Assembly (NCBI GenBank): GCA_016719105.1
Contig: JADKAQ010000021.1
Span: forward strand, 1-13,614
Direction of reading: 5' to 3'
Length of the DNA: 13,614 bases
Source: Gemmatimonadota bacterium
GTDB taxonomy: Bacteria > Gemmatimonadota > Gemmatimonadetes > Gemmatimonadales > Gemmatimonadaceae
Part shown: piece after piece, positions 1-7,508 of the stretch
How positions within the stretch are numbered: position 1 is the stretch's first letter
Layout: the number at the start of each line of letters is the position of its first letter
Translations under genes and position numbers: made by a program
Notes under the pieces: generated by a model
Database searches by the model: none
What the model saw: only the letters and a program-made list of their open reading frames with translations
What the model was told of the DNA's origin: nothing

Positions 1-464
1 TCGCTCACCGCGCTGCGCCAGTGGAACATCGCCCACCAGCGGGCCGGCGCCATCAAGTACGGCCAGGCGCTGCTCGACATCTCCGACGAGATGGACCTGC
101 AGGCGGATCGGGCGCGCTACGACGCAGATCGTCGGAAGGACATCCTCCTCGCCGCGACCAACGGGATCGATGCCGCGATGAAGGCCAACCGCCTCGACGC
201 GCTCCTCTTTCCCGGCGTGAGCAGCGCGGGTATCGCCGCCCGACCGGGCTACCCGTCGATCACGGTTCCCTTCGCGCTTCTCCCCGTGACCCCGGCGCCC
301 CCGGCGGCGGCGGCGGCGCGTTCCCCGCGGGCTTCGAGCCCAAGCCGGCCCCGTATGGCGTCACGTTCACCGCCGGAGCCTGTGCCGAGCCGAAGCTGAT
401 CGAGCTCGCGTACGCCTTCGAGCAGGCCACGAAGCGGCGCAGGTCGCCGCCGCAGTTCCCGTAG
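1..464 (+). CDS. Amidase-signature family enzyme, C-terminal part (5' cut by window, one frameshift)
   Basis: Amidase-signature enzymes hydrolyse amide bonds with a Ser-Ser-Lys triad. That catalytic core would lie upstream and is outside the window. What is visible is the family's C-terminal end: a segment ending in GYPSITVPF, read in frame 1 up to about base 285. It continues in frame 3 with PYGVTFTAG, then an EPKLIELAYAFEQAT helix that closes the protein in this family, and a stop at 462-464. Joining the halves needs a one-base change near 285-310, where a C5 run meets a GGC trinucleotide run. A one-base loss in the GC run is the simplest explanation and is probably a sequence error. About 150 residues are present. 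The gene converges on the RND pump with 10 bases between their stops. The natural substrate cannot be told. Family call good, function open. Confidence 0.72.
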   Translation, partial: AHRAAPVEHRPPAGRRHQVRPGAARHLRRDGPAGGSGALRRRSSEGHPPRRDQRDRCRDEGQPPRRAPLSRREQRGYRRPTGLPVDHGSLRASPRDPGAPGGGGGAFPAGFEPKPAPYGVTFTAGACAEPKLIELAYAFEQATKRRRSPPQFP

Positions 465-474
465 AGAGGCGCGC

Positions 475-3400
475 CTAGTCGCCGCTCAGCGCTAAGTCGG
501 TGCAGCTGCCGGCAGGCGGTGACGCGGGCGGCGTCGCGTGCCCGCCGGCGCGCCGAAAGCGCCCCAGCAACGACGAACGCCAATGCTCCATGATCTCGTA
601 CACCGTCGGGATCACGACGAGCGTCAGACGGTCGAGGCGATCCAACCCCGCCGATCACCGCCCGCCCCAGCGGCGCGCGGAAGTCGGCCCTCGCCGATGC
701 CTAACGCCACCGGGATCATCCCGGCAATCAGCGCCAGCGTGGTCATCATGATCGGGCGCAGGCGGATGCCCAGCCTTGATAAAGGGGCGTCGCGCACGCT
801 CAGCCCGCCGTCGCGATGCGCCCACTTGGCAAAGTCGATGAGGAGGATCGCGTTCTTCGCCACCAGCCCCATCAGCATCATCACCCCGATCAGGCTCATC
901 ACGTTGAGCGTGTCGCCGGTGAGCAGGAGCGCCAGCACCACCCCAATCAGTGAGAGCGGGCGCGAGAGCAGGATCACCAGCGGCTCGAGGAAGCTCCCGA
1001 ACTGCACCACGAGGATGAGGTACATCAGCATCACGGCGATGCCGAGCGCGGTGATGATCGCGCTGAACATCTCGTTCTGGCTCTCGACCTGCCCCGCTTC
1101 GCTGATGCGGTAGCCGGGCGGGAGTGGGATCGACGTCACCCGGCGCATCACGTCGGCCGCCACGTTCCCCATCGAGGCGCCGAGCACGTTGGCGCCCACC
1201 GTCACCACGCGTCGCCGCTGGTAGTGGTCGATGCGCGCCGGGCTCATCCCGCCGTCACGGTGGCCACCTGCGACAGCGGGACGTACGGCAGCGCTCCGTT
1301 CGCGCCGGGACGCTGCCCGGTGAGCATGATCGGGAGCTGCGCGACGTCGGCGGCGCGCGAGCGCGCAGCCGGCGCCAGGCGCACGCGCACGTAGCGCGAG
1401 ATCCCCGACGGATCGACCCACGTCCCCGCGTCGACCCCGGCGAAGGCGAAGCGCAGCGACGTGGCCAGCTGCCCGACGCTCACGCCGAGCGACGACGCGA
1501 GTGCCCGGTTCACGCGGATCGCCAGCTCGGGGGTCTGCCCCCGGGTCGAGAGCCCGACGTCGACCGCGCCGGGGACGACGCGCACCGAGTCGGCGACTCG
1601 CTCGGCGATCGTGGCAAGCTGCTGCGCATCGGGGCCCTGCACCTCGAGTTGCATCTGCTTCTGGTTGCCGGCCAGGCTGCCGGCATCGTACGTGTAGGCC
1701 ACCGCCCCCGAGATGCTGGCCACCTCGCGGCGGATCACCTGCCCGAAGTCGAGCTGCGAGATGTCGCGTTTCTGCTTGGAGACCATGCGCACATAGACCG
1801 TCGCTTCGTCGACGGCCCCCGAGCCGCTCGAGCTGCCAACGGTTGTGTAGGTATACGCCACCACGCCCGTGTGCGCGCGGATCTGGCGCGCGACTTCCTC
1901 GGCCTTGAGTATCGTGTACTCCAGCGACGACCCGGGCGGCGTCTCGATCGAGACGTTCAGCTCGCCGTTGTCCATGACCGGCTGGAAGCCGAAACCTCCA
2001 AAGGCCACCTGCAGCCAGAGCGCGAGCACCAGCGTGGTCGTGGCGATGCCGATCATCCACCAGCGGTGGTCGAGCGCCCAGGCGATGATGGTCTCGTAGC
2101 GCTCGGCCTGTCGGTCGAACCAGACGTTGAATCGGTCCAGCGCGCGGGCGATCGGGTTGCGACGCTCGTGCGCCTCGAGCTGCGGATCGGGCCAGTAGGC
2201 CGACAGCATCGGGTCGAGCGAGAACGAGACGAAGAGCGAGACGAGCACCGCGCTGGCGATCGTCAGGGCGAACGGCTTGAAGAGCTGCCCGGCGATCCCC
2301 GGCATGAAGCCGACCGGGACGAAGACCGCCACGATGGAGAAGGTGGTCGCCGCCACCGCGAGCCCGATCTCATCGGTCCCTTCGTGCGATGCCGTCACGT
2401 GGTCTTTTCCCATCTCGACGTGTCGCACGATGTTCTCGCGCACGACGATCGCGTCGTCGATGAGGATGCCGATGGCGAGCGACAGCCCCATCAGCGACAT
2501 CACGTTGAGCGAGAAGCCGAAGAGCAGGAGCGGGGCGAAGGCCGTCAGCACCGACACCGGGAGTGCGAGCCCCGTGATGACCGTCGAGCGCCACGAATTG
2601 AGGAAGAGGAAGACTACGAGGACCGTCAGCAGCGCCCCCTCGAACAGCGTCTCCTGCACGTTGCTCACCGAACGGCGCACGCGCGCACCACCATCGCGCA
2701 CGAACTCGATCGACACCCCGGCGGGGAGCGTGGCCTGCAACTCCGCGACGCGCGCACGCACCGCGTCGCCTACGCCGGTGGTGCTCGCCTCACGCGACTT
2801 GATGATGTCGAGCCCGATCGCCGGGACGCCGTTGAACAGCGCGGCCGACGTGGGCTCCGCGGCCCCGGCTTCCACGTCGGCGAGCTGGCCGAGCCTGACG
2901 AGTTGCCCCGTACGTTGCGCGACGACGATGTCGGCAAAGTCCGAGGGCGCCCCCAGGCGGCCGTCCAGGCGAATCACGCGGTTCTCGAGCGCCGCATTCA
3001 CCCGCCCCACGGGGGCGGCGAGATTCTGCGCGCGAATCGTGTTCACCACCTGGTCGATCCCCACCCCGGCCGCGGCCAGGTCGCTCGGGCGCACGTTGAT
3101 GTTGAGCTGTGCGCTGTCTCCCCCGACGATGGTCACCTGTGCCACGCCAGCGATGGAGCGCAACTCGCCGCCAATCGTCTGGTCGGCCAACTGCGTGAGC
3201 TGCGGTGTGGAAAGCGTCCGCGACGTGAGGGCGAGCGACACGATGGGCAGCTGCGTCGGATCGAACCGGTTCATCACCGGCTCGAGGATCTCCTGCGGGA
3301 GCTGCGGACGCACCGCCGACATCGCGTCGCGCACGTCCTGCATCGCCTGGTCGATGTCCTTGGAGAAGACGAACTGCACCACGACCTGTCCAAAGCCGTC

Positions 3401-3655
3401 GGTCGACGTGGAGTTCATCCGGTCGACACCGCTGATGGATGACAGCTTGTCCTCGATGCGTGTGACCACCTCGCGCTCGACCACATCGGGGGCGGCGCCG
3501 GGGTAGGGCACGGCGACGAAGACGACGGGCGGCGTCAGCTCCGGAAACTCGTCGGTGCCGAGCCGAAAGAGCGACGCCAGGCCGAAGACCACGAGGGCGA
3601 TCATCGACACGACGGTGATGATCGGTCGCTTGATCGCGAAATCGGAGATGTACAC
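475..3655 (-). CDS. RND-family efflux transporter permease (AcrB/MexB-like), frameshifted near its 3' end
   Basis: Inner-membrane proton-driven efflux permease, about 1060 residues once repaired, the normal family length. It begins at GTG 3655 (VYISDFAIKRPIITVV), the usual RND N-terminus with TM1 at about residues 9-29; no ATG is available nearby and no good Shine-Dalgarno is visible. The porter domain follows, then a TM4 motif with the proton-relay pair Asp400-Asp401 (LIDDAIVV). A second porter half follows, and TM10 carries the relay Lys (codon 855-857, in VAKNAILLIDF). The reading frame is intact from 3655 to about 1260. It then breaks near 1247-1260 (one G missing), near 680-690, near 641-650 and at 626/627 (one C missing), and ends with TAG at 475-477 after a readable VVIPTVYEIMEHW tail. 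Every segment stays recognisable, so sequence error is likelier than decay. No periplasmic adaptor or outer-membrane channel gene is adjacent. Substrate unknown: drug/solvent (HAE1-like) is favoured over heavy metal, without proof. Confidence 0.9.
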
Positions 3656-3738
3656 AGGGCAGACGAGGAAGAGGCGAGTGCGGACCGTCCCCGATACGAT
3701 ACCGCCCGGACCCCGCTCGAACCACACGCCATCCCTCG

Positions 3739-3761
3739 TCTTCTGGTCTTCTGGTCTTCCA
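3739..3761. repeat. Short tandem repeat, 8-nt unit GTCTTCTG
   Basis: Two exact copies of GTCTTCTG (3739-3746 and 3747-3754) are followed by a partial third, GTCTTCC. They lie in the 145-nt gap between the divergent RND pump and the TPP operon. The repeat is pyrimidine-rich on the + strand, unlike its GC-rich surroundings. A role in spacing the divergent promoters is possible but not shown. Confidence 0.6.
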
Positions 3762-3791
3762 AAGCGCTCGCCATATTCGCGCGACCAGTCT

Positions 3792-3795
3792 GGAG
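3792..3795 (+). promoter_or_regulatory. Ribosome binding site GGAG for the TPP enzyme
   Basis: GGAG stands 5 bases before the ATG at 3801. It decides this start: the frame stays open upstream to 3555, but that extension is antisense to the RND gene and does not resemble the family. Confidence 0.6.
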
Positions 3796-3800
3796 ACCCG

Positions 3801-5552
3801 ATGCGCACCACCGGCGGCGAAGTCCTTGCACGGATTCTCAAGATCGAAGGGGTCGACGTCGTCTTCGGCATCATCGACGGCACCTACTTCGGCTTCTACT
3901 CGGCGCTCCACCGTTTAGGCATCCGCCTCATCACGCCGCGCCATGAAGCCAGCGCCGCGCACGCGGCCGCGGCCTACGCGCGCCTGACGGGGCGCCTCGG
4001 CGTCTGCATGGCCAGCAACGGCCCCGGCGTCGCCAACATCCTCCCCGGCCTCGTGGTCGAACAGGCCGAGGGGAATCGCGTCCTCTGTATCACCAGCGCG
4101 CGACGCACCGGTGCGATGTATCCGCTGCGCACCGGGACCTATCAGGGGTTCGATCAGCAGGCGGTCGTTGGGTCGTTCGCCAAGTTCAGTCGCGCCGTCC
4201 CGTCGTTCGACCGCATCCCCGAGTTGATGCGCGCCGCCCTGCGGGCCTGCTGGGACGGTCGCCCGGGCGTCGTGCACCTGGACGTCCCCGAGAACCTGAT
4301 GAACGGCGAGGTCAAGGCGGTCGTCCCGACCTGGCAGCCGTCGCAGTATCGGCGCACCACGCCGCTCGCCCCCGACGCGCGCGACGTCGAGCGCGCCGCC
4401 GACCTCCTGCTGCGCGCCGAGCTTCCGCTCATCCACGCGGGGAGCGGGGTGATCCACGCGCAGGCACACGAGGCGTTGCGAACGGTTGCCGAACTGCTCG
4501 AGGCGCCGGTCACCACCAGCTGGGCGGCGCGCGGCGTCTTCGACGAGGAATCGCCACTCGCCCTCCCGATGACGCACGTCAAGCTCAACACGCTGGCGCG
4601 CAACGACGCCGACACGGTGCTCATCGTTGGCTCCCGCGTGGGAGAGACCGACTGGTGGGGCAAGGCGCCCTATTGGCGACTCCCGAGCGAACAGAAGACG
4701 ATCCAGGTTGACGTGGACGAGGCGATCATCGGCGCCAACAAGCCGGCCGATGTGGCGATCGTTGCCGACGCCGGGGTCTTCCTCCCCGCGCTCCGTGCTC
4801 GGCTCGAGGCGCGCCGCGGCGAGATGTCGATGACGAAGCGTCGAGCGGCGCTGGCCAGATACCGGGAGCACGTCCGCCGCTACGAGGCCAAGCTCGCCCG
4901 CGCGTTAGGCAACACCCGCGCTCCCGTGCACTCGGCGCACGCGCCGGCGCTGGTGCGCGAACTCTTTCCCGCCGGGAGTCCCCTCGTCGCCGATGGTGGC
5001 AATACGGCCGTGTGGAGCATGTTCTATACGCGCGCCCACGCCCCGGCCCGCATGCTCAGCACCATGAAGATGGGGATGCTCGGTGCCGGGATGGGGCAGG
5101 CGGTGGGGGCGGCGGTGGCTGTCCCCGACCATCCGGTGGCCTGCCTCATCGGCGATGGGGCGGCGGGGATGCACCCGCAGGAGATCGAGACCGCCGTCAG
5201 GCACAAGCTGCGCATCGTGTGGCTGGTGCTGTGCGACAAGCAGTGGGGGATGGTGAAGATGACGCAGTCCATCGCCCTCCGCCCGGTCAAGATGCTGCTG
5301 AAGAAGCGGCTCGACGCCGACGAGAACATCTGGACCGACGTCGGCGAGATCGACTTTGCCAAGCTGGCCGAGTCGATGGGGGCGGCGGGAACACGGGTGA
5401 ATGAGCCGGCGGCCCTGCGCCAGGCCATTGTGCAGGCCCTCGCGCACGACGGGCCGACGGTGATCCACGTCGACGTCGACCCGACCGTGCACATGTGGGC
5501 CCCTGGGCTCATCCACTTCAAGGCGATGCACCAGGAGCCCAAGGGGACGTGA
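3801..5552 (+). CDS. Thiamine-diphosphate-dependent enzyme, acetolactate synthase / benzoylformate decarboxylase superfamily
   Basis: 583 residues, the usual three-domain length (N-terminal PYR, central, C-terminal PP domain). ThDP enzymes of this group make or break C-C bonds next to a carbonyl, typically decarboxylating a 2-keto acid or joining two units. The cofactor-activating Glu is Glu49 in PRHEASAAHAAAAYARLTG, followed by the SNGPGVAN segment. The PP domain carries Gly451-Asp452-Gly453, the start of the Mg-ThDP motif. That motif normally ends in Asn-Asn, but here the matching residues are Cys478-Asp479 (VLCDKQWGM), so the usual Asn metal ligand is an Asp. The start is ATG 3801 with GGAG 5 bases upstream. 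The stop overlaps the symporter start (GTGA), so the two are probably translationally coupled. Exact reaction unknown; the sequence does not look like a housekeeping IlvB, and no IlvN-type regulatory subunit is adjacent. Confidence 0.85.
   Translation: MRTTGGEVLARILKIEGVDVVFGIIDGTYFGFYSALHRLGIRLITPRHEASAAHAAAAYARLTGRLGVCMASNGPGVANILPGLVVEQAEGNRVLCITSARRTGAMYPLRTGTYQGFDQQAVVGSFAKFSRAVPSFDRIPELMRAALRACWDGRPGVVHLDVPENLMNGEVKAVVPTWQPSQYRRTTPLAPDARDVERAADLLLRAELPLIHAGSGVIHAQAHEALRTVAELLEAPVTTSWAARGVFDEESPLALPMTHVKLNTLARNDADTVLIVGSRVGETDWWGKAPYWRLPSEQKTIQVDVDEAIIGANKPADVAIVADAGVFLPALRARLEARRGEMSMTKRRAALARYREHVRRYEAKLARALGNTRAPVHSAHAPALVRELFPAGSPLVADGGNTAVWSMFYTRAHAPARMLSTMKMGMLGAGMGQAVGAAVAVPDHPVACLIGDGAAGMHPQEIETAVRHKLRIVWLVLCDKQWGMVKMTQSIALRPVKMLLKKRLDADENIWTDVGEIDFAKLAESMGAAGTRVNEPAALRQAIVQALAHDGPTVIHVDVDPTVHMWAPGLIHFKAMHQEPKGT
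5533..5537 (+). promoter_or_regulatory. Ribosome binding site AGGAG for the BASS symporter, inside the TPP gene
   Basis: AGGAG lies 11 bases before GTG 5549, and a second purine run (AAGGGG, 5541-5546) is closer. Together with the GTGA overlap at 5549-5552 this supports GTG 5549 as the start and coupling of the two genes. Confidence 0.5.
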
Positions 5553-6472
5553 CCGACGTCGACGCGGTCCGCCTCAACTTCAGCGCCAGCACGTTGCACC
5601 TGCTCAATGCGATCCTCGGGATCGTGATGTTCGGCGTCGCGCTGGACATGAAGGGGGACGACGTCCGGCGCGTCGTGACCAACCCCCGCCCGGTGTTGAT
5701 CGGGCTGCTCGGGCACTATCTCGTCTTCCCGGCCGTCACCTTCCTCCTCGTGACGACCCTTCGCCCGGCGCCAAGCATTGCGCTGGGGATGATGCTGGTG
5801 GCCAGTTGTCCGGCAGGGAACATCTCGAACTTCCTCGTGCACCTGGCGGGAGGCAACACCGCGCTCTCGGTGAGCATCAGCTCGGCCTCGACCGTCCTGT
5901 CGGTCGTGCTCACGCCCCTGGTGCTGCGCGCCTGGGGAACGATGTACGCGCCGACGCGCACCCTCCTGCGCGATGTCGCCGTCGACCCCGTGGAGATGTT
6001 CGTCACGATCTTCCTCCTCCTGGGGCTCCCGCTCGCGGCCGGGCTGTTCACCGCGCGCCGGTGGCCCACGCTGGCCGATCGGCTGCGCCGACCGCTCAAA
6101 CGCCTCTCGATCGCCGTCTTCGCACTCTTCCTGGTCGCGGCGCTCGCCGGCAACTGGCAGTACTTCGTCACCTACGTGCGCCGCGTCGTCCTTGCCGTGT
6201 TCCTGCATAACGCGACGGCGCTCGCCGCCGGCTACTGGACGGCGGCGCTCCTCGGCCTCGGGGAGCGCGACCGCCGCGCGGTGAGCTTCGAGGTCGGGAT
6301 CCAGAACTCGGGGCTGGGGCTCATCCTCATCTTCGCCTTCTTCGGCGGCCTCGGCGGGATGGCGATCGTCGCCGCATGGTGGGGAATCTGGCACGTCATC
6401 GCCGGCATGTCGCTGGCGACGTGGTGGTCGCGGCGCCCGGTCGCGCCAGCCGCGGGCGAGTCAGCTGGATGA
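5549..6472 (+). CDS. Bile acid:sodium symporter (BASS) family transporter
   Basis: 307 residues, nearly all hydrophobic helices (about nine to ten TM segments), the normal size of bacterial BASS proteins. The family couples Na+ entry to uptake of organic anions; bacterial and plastid members carry bile acids, pyruvate, pantoate or ketopantoate. Two family hallmarks are clear: the unwound-helix region CPAGNISNFLVHLAGGN (about residues 90-106), and FEVGIQNSGLGL near the C-terminal third, where Na+ and substrate site residues (Glu, Gln, Asn) lie. The start is GTG 5549, overlapping the stop of the TPP enzyme by four bases (GTGA). It lies between an enzyme acting on keto-acid-type substrates and an NAD-dependent oxidoreductase, so it probably brings in their substrate; which anion is not evident. 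Frame clean throughout. Confidence 0.88.
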   Translation: MTDVDAVRLNFSASTLHLLNAILGIVMFGVALDMKGDDVRRVVTNPRPVLIGLLGHYLVFPAVTFLLVTTLRPAPSIALGMMLVASCPAGNISNFLVHLAGGNTALSVSISSASTVLSVVLTPLVLRAWGTMYAPTRTLLRDVAVDPVEMFVTIFLLLGLPLAAGLFTARRWPTLADRLRRPLKRLSIAVFALFLVAALAGNWQYFVTYVRRVVLAVFLHNATALAAGYWTAALLGLGERDRRAVSFEVGIQNSGLGLILIFAFFGGLGGMAIVAAWWGIWHVIAGMSLATWWSRRPVAPAAGESAG

Positions 6473-6485
6473 GCGCCGCACGCAC

Positions 6486-7454
6486 ATGAGCGCCAACGTC
6501 CTCGTCACCGGCTCGTCAGGCTACATCGGGCGCTTGCTCGTCGAGGCACTCGCGACACGCGGCGCCGAGGGGCGCATGGGTCGCGTCGTCGCCGCCGACG
6601 TGCGCGAACCCGAGCGACTCCCCGCCAGCGTGACCTTCGTGCGTCACGACGTGCGCGACGACGGACTGGCCGACGTGCTGCGCCACCACGACGTGACCTG
6701 CGTCGTGCACCTCGCATCGATCGTCACGCCCCCCAAGGGGAGCACGCGCGCCGTCGAGTACGCGGTCGACGTCCAGGGGAGCCGGCGTGTCCTCGACGCC
6801 TGTATTGCCGCAAACGTACGGCGCCTCGTCGTCACGTCGAGCGGGGCGGCCTACGGCTATCATGCCGACAATCCTGCGTGGCTGGCCGAGGATGCCCCGC
6901 TGCGCGGCAACGAATCGTTTGCCTACAGCTGGCACAAGCGCCTGGTCGAGGAGATGCTCGCCGACTGTCGCGTGCGTCACCCGTCGCTCGAGCAGGTGAT
7001 CTTTCGCGTCGGGACGATCCTCGGCGCCACGGTGCACAACCAGATCACCGCCCTGTTCGAGCGCACACGCCTCCTCGCCATCCGCGGGTCGGATTCGCCG
7101 TTCGTCTTCATCCACGACGCCGACGTCGTCGCCTGTCTCGTGCGCGCCGTCGACGCGCCGGTCACCGGGATCTTCAACGTCGCGGGCGATGGCGCGCTCA
7201 GCATCCGCGAGATCGCGGCCCTGCTCGGGAAGCCGGTCCTCACGCTCCCGGCGTGGCTGCTGCAGGGGGCGCTCGCGGTCGCGCGCCCACTCGGGCTCAC
7301 TCGTTACGGACCCGAGCAGGTCGACTTCCTCCGGTACCGCCCGGTGCTCGACAACGCGCGGCTCAAGCGCGAGTTCGGCTACGTGCCGGCGCTCACGTCG
7401 CGCGAGGCGTTCGACCGATGGCGGGAGAGGGGGCGGGCCGACACCGGTCGCTGA
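6486..7454 (+). CDS. NAD-dependent epimerase/dehydratase-type extended SDR
   Basis: 322 residues, Rossmann fold. The N-terminal dinucleotide site is VLVTGSSGYIG (Gly9, Gly12, Gly15). The catalytic YxxxK is Tyr147-Lys151 (AYSWHK), preceded by the strand VVTSSGAAYGY that carries the catalytic Ser. These are the features of extended SDRs, which epimerise, dehydrate or reduce nucleotide sugars and other carbonyl or hydroxyl substrates; the C-terminal half sets specificity and is not recognisable here. The start is ATG 6486, 13 bases after the symporter stop, with only a weak Shine-Dalgarno; an ATG at 6469 is out of frame. It is the last gene of the operon and converges on the PAS-receiver gene. 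Co-transcription with a TPP enzyme and a carboxylate symporter suggests a small-molecule pathway rather than cell-wall sugar synthesis, but that is inference. Confidence 0.85.
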   Translation: MSANVLVTGSSGYIGRLLVEALATRGAEGRMGRVVAADVREPERLPASVTFVRHDVRDDGLADVLRHHDVTCVVHLASIVTPPKGSTRAVEYAVDVQGSRRVLDACIAANVRRLVVTSSGAAYGYHADNPAWLAEDAPLRGNESFAYSWHKRLVEEMLADCRVRHPSLEQVIFRVGTILGATVHNQITALFERTRLLAIRGSDSPFVFIHDADVVACLVRAVDAPVTGIFNVAGDGALSIREIAALLGKPVLTLPAWLLQGALAVARPLGLTRYGPEQVDFLRYRPVLDNARLKREFGYVPALTSREAFDRWRERGRADTGR

Positions 7455-7489
7455 CCCGGTCTTCCGGCATCGAAGGGTGACATGGGCGC

Positions 7490-7508
7490 GCGCCGCCTAT
7501 CGCGGCGC
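7490..7508. terminator. Small GC hairpin between converging genes
   Basis: GCGCCGC (7490-7496) and GCGGCGC (7502-7508) form a perfect 7-bp stem with a 5-nt loop. It overlaps the stop codon of the PAS-receiver gene. There is no T-tract, so it is not a classical intrinsic terminator; it could slow polymerase from either side or be chance in GC-rich DNA. Confidence 0.25.

Noticed and set aside
1124..3442. Very long open frame on the + strand, opposite the RND gene (772 codons)
   Set aside because: It is antisense to the conserved RND permease, is Arg/His/Asp-rich and resembles no protein; long shadow frames are expected at this GC content.
5024..6394. Long minus-strand frame opposite the TPP enzyme and symporter
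   Set aside because: It is Asp/Glu/Arg-rich low-complexity translation, antisense to two well-supported genes.
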